This document shows positions 35,101 through 43,847 of a DNA stretch of 64,000 bases, in pieces. Position numbers and translations under genes: made by a program. The stretch's first letter is position 1. Each line of letters opens with the position of its first letter. Under the pieces are notes generated by a model that searched no databases, had not been told where the DNA came from, and was given only the letters and a program-made list of their open reading frames with translations. Origin of the DNA: PALSA-188 sp050746185 (GTDB lineage Bacteria > Acidobacteriota > Terriglobia > Terriglobales > Acidobacteriaceae); the NCBI GenBank assembly GCA_050746185.1, contig JBOGLA010000018.1:62001-126000 (forward strand), read 5' to 3'.

Positions 35101-35554
35101 GCCATTTCGTCGGGTCATTCCCGATGAGGTAATTGCTCTTTCCGGGAAGCTCATCCTGGGAATCTAACGCTGCAAGCCGATTCGCGTGTTCCAGAATCAT
35201 TCCCAGCAAGGAGGCTGGTCTTGACGGCTCATGCAAGGCTAAGACGGCTTCGTTCCCCGTCAAGTACAGGCCGTAACCGTTTCCTCGCGCCTGAAATTTT
35301 ACCGGGGTGGGGCTTTGGCCTTGATTTGGTTCGAAGCCCAAAGGCAGCCGTCCATAAGCTGAGGCAATTTGAAGCTGATTCTGGAACCCCTGCACTGAAC
35401 CACGAGTGTTGCGGGCCAGGCGAGCGTGGCCGGCATCCAGCCTAATAAGGACGGCCGCTGCCATAAATAGCATTGCAAGGGCAAATGGAACGCGCAGGGT
35501 CAGAGACCGAGCGCCGCGGCAATTCAAATTCAAGAGCTCCTCCGAGTTTTCCAT
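32168..35554 (-). CDS. Large exported SBBP beta-propeller and DUF11 protein
   Basis: 1128 residues. A signal-like helix (VPFALAMLFMAAAVLI) precedes the N-terminal domain found before SBBP repeats (LPLGFEPNQGQSPTPVKFQARG... to DPILSYSTYLGG). Then come about ten SBBP propeller repeats of the form YSTYLGG...DIGTGIAVDSSGNAYVTG. A DUF11-like Ig domain follows (TFTYTLLNNGDPTSNIIVTDTLP), then a second Ig-like part. The C-terminus holds a hydrophobic helix with RKRR and LFQAGCG followed by a threonine run. Probably a surface protein with an adhesive or scaffold role. The upstream GGAGGAG lies inside the frame, so a TTG start near 35527-35533 is possible in place of ATG 35554. Confidence 0.85.
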   Translation of the reverse strand: MENSEELLNLNCRGARSLTLRVPFALAMLFMAAAVLIRLDAGHARLARNTRGSVQGFQNQLQIASAYGRLPLGFEPNQGQSPTPVKFQARGNGYGLYLTGNEAVLALHEPSRPASLLGMILEHANRLAALDSQDELPGKSNYLIGNDPTKWHRNIPQFARVRSHDVYPGIDLIYYGSQGKLEYDFEVAPGADPSQIGLRFRGAQSVKLVGSGDLNISTSSGDVRLQAPRIYQRFGNEDRLIAGKFLLESGSQISFQIGGYDRSRRLIIDPILSYSTYLGGTGSESCSAIEQSQLGISLPSPAATPGCPAIAVDSASRTYVAGATTSTDFPGVSGGTGFQLCLDSPPPNPISPVSPSPCPTGQTNSDVFVVRLNASGTALDFATYLGGSGSEVTAGIAVDANFNVHIAGTTNSSDFPTLSSSYQPAAASAGTHAFVSELAATGSTLLYSTYLSGNGTDIASGIALDNLGKEYVAGNTTSSNFPTTPTAQQPSPKAANQYFFSKLDPTITGPGGLLYSTYIGGSTPTTGVAMGGGIAVDTNCNAYLTGGTNFTDMPTQNASQGTNLGGLDAWVAKFAVATGSACGSQLSLNYLTYFGGKGDDIGYGIAVDSSGDAYITGSTTSLNIAPPTGSGNPISFASCLDTPPNPLMAYPTGACSTSVTAPDAFIAKFGAVTSGTTGTNVPYLYFTYLGGGLADAGTAIAVNNIGGALVTGWTNSTDFPAASVLTGNPVQSANGGGEDAFVTRIDTTTICTPMPANGSTAEVKCPGFSTYLGGSGTDIGTGIAQDSQNVTYVAGETSSPNFPVVTPFQASLNGTSPNAFVSKLSPVGSLMLTPTTPTTIGVGNQATFTYTLLNNGDPTSNIIVTDTLPSSGATFNSISTTQGSCGTAVSSIVTCSIGTLNSGASITITVNLTPTAPATPLTSPGAISNSISASAPGAQTQTASSTVQVQDFNIVVEPGTPSSITVPAGVPANFTFQVTGTFSNFPDSISLTAASGLPTPATTAWTTNPIPTLTGSAQTTVLTITTTARVTTTGALWHSVRALYATWLPITGMAFLGLGIGGKMSRKRRALMGLLLGVFLTLVLFQAGCGSKSTTTTTTGTPAGTYLIAIDATSGSASRSTTVTLVVQ

Positions 35555-36092
35555 CCAGTGGAGAGGAAGAAGGAAATGATGTGCAAGATACTCCGGCTCC
35601 GCGCTGAAGCGGAAATGCGTCCGCTGTCACCTGTAGTGAAAGTAAGTAACTACTTAAACATCTGACGCATACCCTGTCAAGATGCGCGGCCACGCGATGA
35701 CTGGCGGCCCGCAGCTTGCGGAAAAACTCTCGGAGGAGATTGGTTTTGAAGGGGCACGCCTTCAGGCGTGCCGTAAGACATCTGAATTCGGTAACGCGCG
35801 GCTGAAAGCCGCGCCCCTTCAAAGCAAGTTCGCACACTCGTGACTTTTCCGCAAACTGCTAGTGAGATGCTGGCAACCACCGCGAGAGATGCTGTCCATA
35901 GCACAAAGGGCTGGCCGCGGTATCTGATGAAAAGAGCAACTTATTGACCGCGCGGGGCTGCCGCCGTGGCATCAAAATGTATTAGTAGCTCCGGATTAGC
36001 ACGAGCCGCCTATGCCATTAACTCAAGCAATGCCGGTCATTTTATGCTTGCAATCGAAACTCAAGTAGTGAAGTCTGGATGGTGAATCGCTG
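35555..36092. other. Intergenic stretch with a double-hairpin repeat
   Basis: No gene is supported in these 540 bases. The notable item is the 79-base inverted element at 35745-35823. The rest presumably holds the promoters of the divergent SBBP and PilZ genes, but no clear hexamers were found. Confidence 0.45.
35745..35823. repeat. 79-bp inverted element with two internal hairpins
   Basis: The outer arms TTTGAAGGGGC and GCCCCTTCAAA are perfect 11-bp inverted repeats. Inside lie GGCACGCC-TTCA-GGCGTGCC and GCGGCT-GAAA-GCCGC, giving a cloverleaf-like fold. There are no coding features. It has the form of a REP/MITE-like element; a copy count in the genome would decide. Confidence 0.75.
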
Positions 36093-36533
36093 GTGCGAGA
36101 TGCTTTCCGGCGCAGCGTGAACGAGGCGAAACAGATGTTACAGGAGCAACAATCGAGCCAGCCGGAACCCCAGGAAAGACGCACGATGCGCCGATTCTAC
36201 ATGCGCCTGCCCGCGGCAGTGAAGCTGCCTGGCGCAGAACCGGCGGAAGTCATGACGGAAACGCAGAACGTCAGCGCCCGGGGAATTTTCTTTTATCTCG
36301 ACCAGCCAGTCACGCAGGGCGGCCAGATCGAGGTCACGATGACTTTCCCTCCGAACATTACCTTGACCGACGCGGTGCGAGTTCGATTTCTGGCGCGCGT
36401 GGTTCGGGTCGAACAACCGTTGCCCGTCTCCCGCGGCGTCGCGGCAGTGATCGAAGAGTATGAATTCCTGAGACCGAATCCGAATGCGGATTTCGCCGCA
36501 GGTGCTGACGGCGATCACAAGGGCGGCAACTGA
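36093..36533 (+). CDS. PilZ-domain protein
   Basis: 146 residues. A charged helical start (AFRRSVNEAKQMLQEQQSSQ) leads to the PilZ domain: ERRTMRRFYMRLPAAVKL supplies the arginine-rich loop, and TQNVSARGIFFYL the (D/N)xSxxG motif; the strands VRVRFLARVVRVEQP follow. It should bind c-di-GMP. The start GTG 36093 is one choice; ATG 36135 would remove most of the helix. It is convergent with the membrane glycosyltransferase gene at 36565. Confidence 0.82.
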   Translation: MRDAFRRSVNEAKQMLQEQQSSQPEPQERRTMRRFYMRLPAAVKLPGAEPAEVMTETQNVSARGIFFYLDQPVTQGGQIEVTMTFPPNITLTDAVRVRFLARVVRVEQPLPVSRGVAAVIEEYEFLRPNPNADFAAGADGDHKGGN

Positions 36534-36564
36534 TTCTTCGCTACTAAACCCGGTTCTAATCGTT

Positions 36565-37902
36565 TCAACAAGAGCGCCCGACCGAGCCGGAAGAAGCGTC
36601 TGCCCCAGACGCTCCGAATCGAAGTTGAACCTTTTTCGCCTCCCAGAACAAATAGACAATCAGCAGAATCATTTCCGGCTCAATCGGCGCCTTGTACCGC
36701 GGAAAAGGATTGACCAGGTAATACGGCAGCGGATAGATGAGGATGAAACACGCCAGCAGAAATGTTCCACATTTGCGCTTGCGCACGGTCAACCACAATC
36801 CCGCAAACGCAAGCGCTGCGCCGAGAAGAAACCCTGTGTGACGCGCGAATTCCAGGTTGTAGCCGCTGGATGTGATGGTAAACGATGGAGGAGCGGCCCA
36901 AAAATAGAATGCGCGTTTCAACGTGAAGCCAATAAATTTGCCGGGATGCTCCCGCAAAAACTGCTGAAATTGTTCACGCTTTTCTTGCATGAACCGGATT
37001 TCTCCAAGCCTTTGAAATTCATGCATGGCTGCGGCGTCGTTCGCGGGATGTTCATTTCGCGTCCACAAACCGGAGGATTGATCATTATTGGCCATGTGCA
37101 ATTCCAGCGGAAGGTTGTCGCGAACAAAAATGAACTTGTCGAATACGAGATAGTTGCGTACGATCCACGGGCTTACCACCACGCACGCGGTAACCACGCA
37201 GACGAGGACGCCCGCGAAGTATTGAGAGCCGCGGCGATACAACATCCATAGCAGGCAAAACGGCATCATGCTGATCAGTGCGGTATTGCTCAGTATGATC
37301 AATCCCCAAAGTGCCCCGAAAATAATCCACTGGACCCGGCTTCGCGGTTTGTCACTCATGCGCAAGGTGAGCAGAAGGACCAGGCTGAGTAGGAAGGTCG
37401 AGAGACTGGTTTCCCAAACCACGCGCACCGGCCAATAAATAACATAAGGAAAAAGCGCCCAAGTCCAAGCGGCGGCGCGGGCGACGGCGGTTCCATAGAT
37501 GTACTCTGCTATGCCGTAAATGGTGAGGCAGGTCAGGGCTGCAAAAAGGCTGTTGAAGGTCAAAATCACGAAAGCCGAAGCGGCGCTATAAATGCCGAAT
37601 AGTTTGAAGACTATCGTGAGGATATAAGGGTAAACAGGCGGCGCCCAGGCGCTGGGTCCGGTTGGAAGGTCTGTCGGAGAACTAAATCCCTGCCCGAGCG
37701 CAATCGAGCGGGCAAGGCGGCCCATTTCCCACCCGTATTGAAAATGATCGCGGCGCGGCGTGATGCGATAAGTATGGCCAACGGTTATGACGGCCAGCCG
37801 CAGCAAGAAAGCCGCCAGAACGATAACAAGAAGAGAGTGACCCAGGCCCTGAGGATTCGCAACCAGTTTCGGCTCGCCTGTTGACAGTTCGCGATCCGGC
37901 AT
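36565..37902 (-). CDS. GT39/ArnT-like membrane glycosyltransferase
   Basis: 445 residues from ATG 37902. There are about ten membrane helices. The first extracytoplasmic loop after helix 1 contains RITPRRDHFQYGWEMGRLARSIALGQGFSSP, where the aspartate in a charged loop is the catalytic feature of the GT39/PMT-ArnT superfamily. PVYPYILTIVFKLFG follows. Such enzymes use a polyprenyl-phosphate sugar and modify proteins or lipids on the outer face of the inner membrane. The acceptor is unknown. The C-terminal periplasmic tail is short. Confidence 0.78.
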   Translation of the reverse strand: MPDRELSTGEPKLVANPQGLGHSLLVIVLAAFLLRLAVITVGHTYRITPRRDHFQYGWEMGRLARSIALGQGFSSPTDLPTGPSAWAPPVYPYILTIVFKLFGIYSAASAFVILTFNSLFAALTCLTIYGIAEYIYGTAVARAAAWTWALFPYVIYWPVRVVWETSLSTFLLSLVLLLTLRMSDKPRSRVQWIIFGALWGLIILSNTALISMMPFCLLWMLYRRGSQYFAGVLVCVVTACVVVSPWIVRNYLVFDKFIFVRDNLPLELHMANNDQSSGLWTRNEHPANDAAAMHEFQRLGEIRFMQEKREQFQQFLREHPGKFIGFTLKRAFYFWAAPPSFTITSSGYNLEFARHTGFLLGAALAFAGLWLTVRKRKCGTFLLACFILIYPLPYYLVNPFPRYKAPIEPEMILLIVYLFWEAKKVQLRFGASGADASSGSVGRSC

Positions 37903-38020
37903 TGGGCCAGAGTAGCATAGGGCAAACATTGGGCCGCCGAGCGCTGCTCGGCATGGACAGCCGGGCGGGGGCGGCTTGTCCCTACGTGGACTTTTATTGA
38001 GGAGAGCGTATCCAGCTTCT

Positions 38021-38557
38021 TTATCTTGATCTCTTGGCTAATTCGAGGGACAACAATTGCGCTTTGAGCGCAAGGTTTTGAGCACTCTGGAAGTCTCCCG
38101 TTGCTTCCGCCGATTTAGCCTGGTCCATGTACGCACGGACCTGCTTGAGCATATCCTGCTGGTTTGCATTCAGTGGATGTCCCGAAAGCTTTTGGATGTT
38201 GGCGTTGGTCGTGGCCAGCAGTCCATCCGTTTTCTGTCGCTCGTGCGACGCCTGGTCTGGCGATGTTGCAGTAGAGAATTGAACGGTAGGATCGGGAGCG
38301 CTGCCGTTTTTTACAACAACTTTACTCGTGCCTGAATGCGATTTCTTGCGCCGTCTTTTCTTATGCACGGTGGTTGTCGTCTGGCCGGTTGCGCTTGACG
38401 TGGATGGCGGCGCTTTGGAATCCGTCTTGGAAGGCGACGATGGAGACGCGACCGGAGCCTGCTTGGGAGAGGCTTCGGTATTCTGCCCTGCGCTTGGAAG
38501 CGCAGTCGGCAACAGCGAACCCAAAGCACAGATCGTGAGTAAGGTAACCCAACGCAT
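38021..38557 (-). CDS. Small secreted protein with basic low-complexity linker
   Basis: 178 residues from ATG 38557, with GGAGG 11 bases upstream. The signal peptide is RWVTLLTICALGSLLPTALP, followed by a Ser/Pro/Lys-rich linker with KKRRRKKSHSG. The C-terminal helical domain (LLATTNANIQKLSGHPLNANQQ, then MLKQVRAYMDQAKSAEATGDFQSAQNLALKAQLLS) reads like a pair of TPR-like helices. It lies 41 bases after the histidine kinase gene on the same strand and may belong to that operon. No named family. Confidence 0.7.
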   Translation of the reverse strand: MRWVTLLTICALGSLLPTALPSAGQNTEASPKQAPVASPSSPSKTDSKAPPSTSSATGQTTTTVHKKRRRKKSHSGTSKVVVKNGSAPDPTVQFSTATSPDQASHERQKTDGLLATTNANIQKLSGHPLNANQQDMLKQVRAYMDQAKSAEATGDFQSAQNLALKAQLLSLELAKRSR

Positions 38558-38598
38558 AATTCTCGGTACCTCCAAGCAGCCGAACGTCAGTTCCGCAG

Positions 38599-40482
38599 TC
38601 AGGAGGGATTCGACTGATGAGATTGCGCACCCGCCTCTTGCAGTGAGTCCGTCGCGGGCGAAATCCACGGCAGCCTGAGCGTGAAAACCGTGCCTCGTCC
38701 CGCAAGCGATTCGAACTCCACCGACCCGTAGTGCCATTGCATAATTTGATAGGTTTGAGCCAGGCCGATGCCGCTTCCGCTTTTCTTGGTCGTGAAGTAC
38801 AACTCGAACATCTTCTCCTGAACTTCGGGAGCGATTCCTGTGCCTTCATCCCGGATGGCGGCGACCACCATGTCGTCTTCCCGTCGCGCGGAAAGGGTCA
38901 GGACACCGCCCTGCGGCATCGCCTGCACGCCGTTGAGAATGACATTCAAAACCGCCTGCTTCATGAAATCAGCATCAACCTTGACGGTAAGGAGATCGGC
39001 AGAAAATTCGCGTTCGACCGTCACACGATGCTGTTCCGCGTCAGGCGCGGCCAGCACGGCAACCTCCTCCAGCAAACGCCGGAAATCAATCGCTTCCGTG
39101 TGCAGGTCACGCGGCCGCGTGAAATCAACCAGAACCTGTACCACACGATCAAGCCGGTGAATTTCACTGTCAATGATATCCATGTGCCGCCGCGTCTCCG
39201 GGTCAATCTCTTTTAGTTTGTTTTGCAGCAATTGCAAATGCAACACAATGGCATTAATAGGATTTTTAACCTCGTGGGCGACGCCGCGGGTCAGCCTTCC
39301 GCTGGCTGACAGACGCCGCGAGGTTTCGATTTCATCCTCAATCCGCCGCGCCGACTCGGTGTCGCGCATAGTGAGTAAAGCTCCGATTTGCGTGCCGCGT
39401 TCCTGAATGAAGTCGAGCGAGACTTGAGCCCGCCTGCCATTGGCAGACTCAATCTCCCGCAATTCAAAAGGATGGCGCAGCCGGAATGCGTCAAGCACCA
39501 GCGATCCGAGTTCGGAATCGGCCGAAAAAATCTGCTTTGCCGTACGTCCCAGCAACTCTCGCCGTGGACGGCCCAGAAACCGCTCCACCGAAGCGCTTAC
39601 CAGCACCACGTTCGATTCGCGCGTAAATAACATCAGGCCGTCCTGGAGGTTGGCCATGATCTGGTCCACATTATCTTTCAAGGCGGAGAAAATCTCCCTT
39701 GCGTCCCGCATCTGGCGCCCGAGGTGCGCGATCTTCAGTGTTACCAGGCCATATTCGTCGTGGCTGTCGGATTCTTCCGCAACCTCATTAGGACTTCCCG
39801 CCGAAACGCTATCCAAGGTGCGGCTGATTCGCTCCAGCGGTCCGAGCGCCAGCCGCGAAAGGGCCGAGGCAAACAGCAGGGAAAGCAATATCGTGACCAA
39901 TCCAATGATGGTGGCCCGCTGCAGAAGCGGAGTAAGTTCGTTTCTCAGAAACACCGTTGAAATTCCCACTCGAACGCTTCCAAAGGGAACGTCATTCAAC
40001 AGAAGTGGCGTGCGAACGTCATATACCGTCGGACCGTTGTAGAGCAATCGAAGTTTTGAGCGAAAGCTGGAGTCAACGATCCGCGAGAAATCCGGCCGTT
40101 CGCTGACCGCTTTGCCAGTCAGTTCAGTCCGGGTGTGGAGAATCGCCCTGCCATTCGGATCAACCACGGCTGCGTCCTGAATTGCGGGCCAATTCTGGAC
40201 AACCGAATCCACGAGAGCGTTCAGGTCGCGATCGGTGCTGAGGTAATAAGTGAAAGCAGCCCGCACGGCTGCGGGATTGTTGGTATCAACCTTCGTGCTG
40301 GTTAAGTCTGGAACCGCATTCGTGGCTATATACGCCAACTGCGATGCCAAATAGGACGCACTCCGGCGAGTCGTCAGCAGGCTCTGCTGCAACAACTGTG
40401 AGATGTAGATATAGGAAAAAGCGGAAACCAGAACCGCCACCATGAAAGTGACGGTCAGAATAATTTGAGTCCTTCGACGCAT
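38599..40482 (-). CDS. Sensor histidine kinase, NtrB-like partner
   Basis: 627 residues. Two membrane helices (about 8-30 and 195-215) frame an external sensing domain of about 160 residues. A HAMP-like linker (LERISRTLDSVSAG), a PAS domain (NLQDGLMLFTRESNVVLVSASVERFL...) and the HisKA segment GVAHEVKNPINAIVLHLQLL with the phosphoacceptor His near residue 403 follow. The ATPase has NVILNGVQAMP (N box), DEGTGIAPE (G1) and GSGIGLA (G2). It lies 33 bases after the sigma-54 regulator gene on the same strand, so the pair is co-transcribed. The signal sensed is unknown. Confidence 0.93.
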   Translation of the reverse strand: MRRRTQIILTVTFMVAVLVSAFSYIYISQLLQQSLLTTRRSASYLASQLAYIATNAVPDLTSTKVDTNNPAAVRAAFTYYLSTDRDLNALVDSVVQNWPAIQDAAVVDPNGRAILHTRTELTGKAVSERPDFSRIVDSSFRSKLRLLYNGPTVYDVRTPLLLNDVPFGSVRVGISTVFLRNELTPLLQRATIIGLVTILLSLLFASALSRLALGPLERISRTLDSVSAGSPNEVAEESDSHDEYGLVTLKIAHLGRQMRDAREIFSALKDNVDQIMANLQDGLMLFTRESNVVLVSASVERFLGRPRRELLGRTAKQIFSADSELGSLVLDAFRLRHPFELREIESANGRRAQVSLDFIQERGTQIGALLTMRDTESARRIEDEIETSRRLSASGRLTRGVAHEVKNPINAIVLHLQLLQNKLKEIDPETRRHMDIIDSEIHRLDRVVQVLVDFTRPRDLHTEAIDFRRLLEEVAVLAAPDAEQHRVTVEREFSADLLTVKVDADFMKQAVLNVILNGVQAMPQGGVLTLSARREDDMVVAAIRDEGTGIAPEVQEKMFELYFTTKKSGSGIGLAQTYQIMQWHYGSVEFESLAGRGTVFTLRLPWISPATDSLQEAGAQSHQSNPS

Positions 40483-40515
40483 TTTTCAAAAAAAGCTACA
40501 GCAAATCCGAAATCA

Positions 40516-41922
40516 CTAGGCTTCCGCGATCTCTTCTTTGGCCGCCGTCTCCCCTGGGGTGCTGCCGTATTCTTTCAGCTTGTTATGCAGGGTTTTGAGG
40601 CTAATTTCAAGAATCTCCGCCGCCCTTGTCTTGTTGTTATTGGTGGATGCCAGCGTTTTTAGGATTAGCAGCTTCTCCGCCTCTCCGACCGTGGTGCCGA
40701 CGCCCAAGTGGATGGCATCAGGATCCTCAATCTGAGTGCGGGGTGTAGTTTGGCCAAATCCGGGCGGGAGGTGCCTGGTTTCGATGACTGCGGTGTCGCA
40801 CACGATTACCGCCCGCTCCAAGGTATTGCGCAACTCGCGCACGTTTCCCGGCCAAGAATAATTGCGAAACAAATTCAATACCGCTTCACTCACCGCCGCT
40901 ACGGTGCGTCCGTGCTTGGCATTCACTTCGGCCAGCAACGTTTGCAGCAATTCGGGAACATCTTCTTTATGATCTTTCAGCGGGGGCATGTGGATGTTGA
41001 AAACATTGAGGCGATAGTACAGGTCGTTTCTCAACTCCCCTTTGGCTACCGCCTCTTCGGGAACCTTGTTGGTGGCGGCCAGCACGCGAACGTCAACCGT
41101 TGTTTCGACCTTGCTTCCCAGCCGGCGCAGTTTTCTGTCTTCGAGAACGCGGAGAAGCTTGGCTTGAGTCGCAACCGGCATTTCACCAATTTCATCCAGC
41201 AACAGGGTCCCGCCTTCTGCCAGCTCGAAGCAACCGGTTCGACGCTCCAGAGCTCCGGTGAAGGCTCCTTTTTCATGGCCGAAAATTTCGCTCTCGATGA
41301 GCGTTTCAGGAATGGCGGCGCAATTGATCGGAATAAACGGCTTGCCGTGCCTGGGACTTAGATCGTGGATTGTCCGGGCAACCAATTCCTTCCCGGTTCC
41401 GCTGGCCCCCGTAATCAATACCGACGCGGTGCTGGGCGCCACCATTTCGATGAGCCGAAAAATCTCCTGCATCTTCTTGGAAGGACCGACCAGCGATCCC
41501 AAGGAACCTGCATCTCGAAGTTTTCGCCGCGTCACCTCGAGTTCCAGCTTAGTTCCAAGTAATTCGGAAGCGTTTTGCAAGATCGTTCGCAGGCGATTAG
41601 TGTCAATAGGCTTCGTGATGTAATCGTATGCACCCATCCGCATGGCCTGAACCGCACTGTCAATTGTGCCCTGAGCCGTCACCACAATGAACGCCATGGT
41701 GTTGGAATTATTCGAGGTACGTTCGAGCAGATCCAGTCCCCCCATCCGGGGCATCTTCATATCGGTAATGACGATGGAAGGAGACCACTGAGATATTTTT
41801 TCCAGTCCTTCAGCGCCGTCCGCGGCACTCTCAACTCGATAGCCCCACGCCAGGACAAGTTCCGCGAGGCCTGTCCGCTCGTTCTCTTCGTCCTCAACGA
41901 TCAGTACCTTTTGCTGAGCCAT
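40516..41922 (-). CDS. Sigma-54-dependent response regulator (NtrC family)
   Basis: 468 residues. The receiver has Asp54 in IVITDMKMP and the Lys in YITKPI. The AAA+ domain contains GASGTGKELVARTIH (Walker A), GAFTGA (sigma-54 contact, intact), LLLDEIGEMP (Walker B) and the arginine-finger region DLYYRLNVFNI. The Fis-type helix-turn-helix is KTRAAEILEISLKTLHNKLKEYG at the end. It activates sigma-54 promoters when phosphorylated by the kinase encoded next to it. A candidate sigma-54 site lies just upstream in the divergent intergenic region (42028-42043). Confidence 0.95.
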   Translation of the reverse strand: MAQQKVLIVEDEENERTGLAELVLAWGYRVESAADGAEGLEKISQWSPSIVITDMKMPRMGGLDLLERTSNNSNTMAFIVVTAQGTIDSAVQAMRMGAYDYITKPIDTNRLRTILQNASELLGTKLELEVTRRKLRDAGSLGSLVGPSKKMQEIFRLIEMVAPSTASVLITGASGTGKELVARTIHDLSPRHGKPFIPINCAAIPETLIESEIFGHEKGAFTGALERRTGCFELAEGGTLLLDEIGEMPVATQAKLLRVLEDRKLRRLGSKVETTVDVRVLAATNKVPEEAVAKGELRNDLYYRLNVFNIHMPPLKDHKEDVPELLQTLLAEVNAKHGRTVAAVSEAVLNLFRNYSWPGNVRELRNTLERAVIVCDTAVIETRHLPPGFGQTTPRTQIEDPDAIHLGVGTTVGEAEKLLILKTLASTNNNKTRAAEILEISLKTLHNKLKEYGSTPGETAAKEEIAEA

Positions 41923-42027
41923 GGTGGATTCGTGGAATAGCCATTATTGAGGATAGTACCTTTTGCTGCAACATTCTCCTGGGATTTCCTGATACAGTTC
42001 TTATGCACAATTCCAGGGGCTGATGAC

Positions 42028-42043
42028 TGGGACTTGAGGTGCA
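42028..42043 (+). promoter_or_regulatory. Candidate sigma-54 promoter (-24/-12)
   Basis: TGGGACTTGAGGTGCA keeps GG and GC exactly 10 bases apart, as in the TGGCAC-N5-TTGCA consensus. It points toward the OmpA-like gene at 42211, giving a leader of about 155 bases, and lies 106 bases from the start of the NtrC-type regulator gene. The -12 half reads GTGCA in place of TTGCA. Confidence 0.4.
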
Positions 42044-42210
42044 TCATCGAAATAGCTCTCATTATGACGGAAGCGACTTCGACGGTACAGGCAACCCATG
42101 AGAAAGAAGTTGCGTCCGACACCTGTCTTTTGCCATTATTTCCTACGGAATCCAAAGGCGACATTCTTTTTCGGTTGGGGCCCCATTGAATCGTTCCACG
42201 GAGGAAATCC

Positions 42211-43830
42211 ATGTTAGCTCGCTCGATCGCAAGCCGTATGCTGGTTGGGTTCGCGATAGTTCTTATCGCTGCGTTGATGTCTCTCAGCGCCGTCGCGCAG
42301 AATGACCTTACCCCGAAGTCGCAGATATTCCTCGGGTATCAATGGCTGAACCCGGGGGGGAATGTGCCTGCCGGCGGTCAACCCTACAATTTTCCAATTT
42401 CTGTGCAAGCTCCATCCATGCCTTATGGCTTTGGCTTGGCTTATGACTATAATTTCGCTCCTCACTTCGGGTTCGAGGGAGACTACGGGCTAAACTGGAA
42501 TAACGGGTACCGCGAACAGACGGTCTCAGTGGGGCCTAAAGTACAATTCGGAGCTGAAGGCGTTAGCGTTTTCGTGCACACTCTATTGAGTTGGAACCGT
42601 TTCGACGCTCCGAGGTTGAATGCAAACAACGGTCTCGGTTCGATACTTGGCGGCGGGATGGACTTGAATCTCACCCGGCGGTTTTCTTACCGTTTATTTG
42701 AAGCCGACTATGTCTGGGGTCATCATAATTATTCCAGCATTGTGACCTCAGGCGCTCCGGGGTTGCAGCGGGTCGGTTTGAACGGGGTGCGGCTTCGCAC
42801 TGGTCTTCTCTTTAACTTCGGCTATCCGGAGACCGCCGTTCCATCGGCATCCGTGTCGGTTCAACCAACCGAAGTCATGATCGGCGAACCAGTTACCGCC
42901 ACGGCGACCGGAACCAACTTCGATCCGAAACACACATTGAAGTACGAGTGGTTGAGCACCTGTGGAAAGATCAGCGGAAGTGGAACTACCGCTTCGATTG
43001 ATACCAACGGTGCGCCCGCCGGTACCTGCACCGTAACCGTTCACATCACCGATCCCAAGAAGAAGAGGAATAACGAGGCGAGCGCCACTGCGACGTTCAC
43101 GGTTAAAGAGCCACCCAAGAATCCGCCAACATTTTCCTGCACGGCAAGTCCATCCAGCTTGCAGGCGGGGGGCACCGTAAACATTTCCTGCACCTGCACC
43201 AGTCCAGATAACGTTCCGGTTACGGTCAGCGGCTGGACGGCCACCGCCGGCACCATCACTGGCAACGGCAATAACGCCACGCTCGACACAACCGGCGCGC
43301 CAGCGGGTACGCTTACCGCCAACGCCACGTGCTCCGACCAACGCGGCCTCAGTACGCCGGCTTCGACCCAGGTCACTATCGAAGCACCGCCGCCACCACC
43401 GCCTCCGGCGGCACCGGAAGCCAGCAAGCTGAGCCAGTGCGATTTCCCCAATCCGGTCAAGCCGTGGCGGGTGGACAACACTTGCAAGGCGATCCTGGAC
43501 GACGTAGCGCAACGGCTGCAGCACGATCCAGATTCGAAATTGGTCATCGTGGGCAATGCCGAACCGGGCGAGAAGCGCAGAAATCTTGCCGGAGAGCGTG
43601 CCGTCAACTCGAAGGCCTACCTCTCGGGTGGTGAAGCGAAACAGGGAATTGATCCAAGCCGCATCGAAGTTCGAACCGGAAGCGGAGGAACCAAGACGGC
43701 TGAATATTGGATCGTTCCGGCGGGCGCCACCTTCGCGGGTGAAGGTACCGAGCCTGTAAACGAATCGAGGGTTAAAGCGATCCCTGATCATGCACATGCA
43801 GCGGCGAAGAAGAAAGCCGCCGCGCATTAA
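42211..43830 (+). CDS. Outer-membrane barrel, Ig-like and OmpA-domain protein
   Basis: 539 residues with GGAGG 9 bases before the ATG. The signal peptide is MLVGFAIVLIAALMSLSAVA. Residues about 30-210 form an eight-strand-type barrel (SQIFLGYQWLNPGG... to GLLFNFGYP). Two Ig-like repeats follow (PTEVMIGEPVTATATGTNF and PSSLQAGGTVNISCTC, each ending in TIDTNGAPAGT-like phrases). A proline run then leads to an OmpA-type peptidoglycan-binding domain (LVIVGNAEPGEKRRNLAGER, GIDPSRIEVRTG). A Lys/Ala-rich tail closes the protein. It probably ties the outer membrane to the wall. It is divergent from the two-component genes. Confidence 0.85.
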   Translation: MLARSIASRMLVGFAIVLIAALMSLSAVAQNDLTPKSQIFLGYQWLNPGGNVPAGGQPYNFPISVQAPSMPYGFGLAYDYNFAPHFGFEGDYGLNWNNGYREQTVSVGPKVQFGAEGVSVFVHTLLSWNRFDAPRLNANNGLGSILGGGMDLNLTRRFSYRLFEADYVWGHHNYSSIVTSGAPGLQRVGLNGVRLRTGLLFNFGYPETAVPSASVSVQPTEVMIGEPVTATATGTNFDPKHTLKYEWLSTCGKISGSGTTASIDTNGAPAGTCTVTVHITDPKKKRNNEASATATFTVKEPPKNPPTFSCTASPSSLQAGGTVNISCTCTSPDNVPVTVSGWTATAGTITGNGNNATLDTTGAPAGTLTANATCSDQRGLSTPASTQVTIEAPPPPPPPAAPEASKLSQCDFPNPVKPWRVDNTCKAILDDVAQRLQHDPDSKLVIVGNAEPGEKRRNLAGERAVNSKAYLSGGEAKQGIDPSRIEVRTGSGGTKTAEYWIVPAGATFAGEGTEPVNESRVKAIPDHAHAAAKKKAAAH

Positions 43831-43847
43831 ACGTAGTGAAATTAGCA

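Noticed and set aside
42748..43827. 359-aa minus-strand open frame
   Set aside because: It is antisense to the OmpA-like gene, which has signal peptide and domain support.
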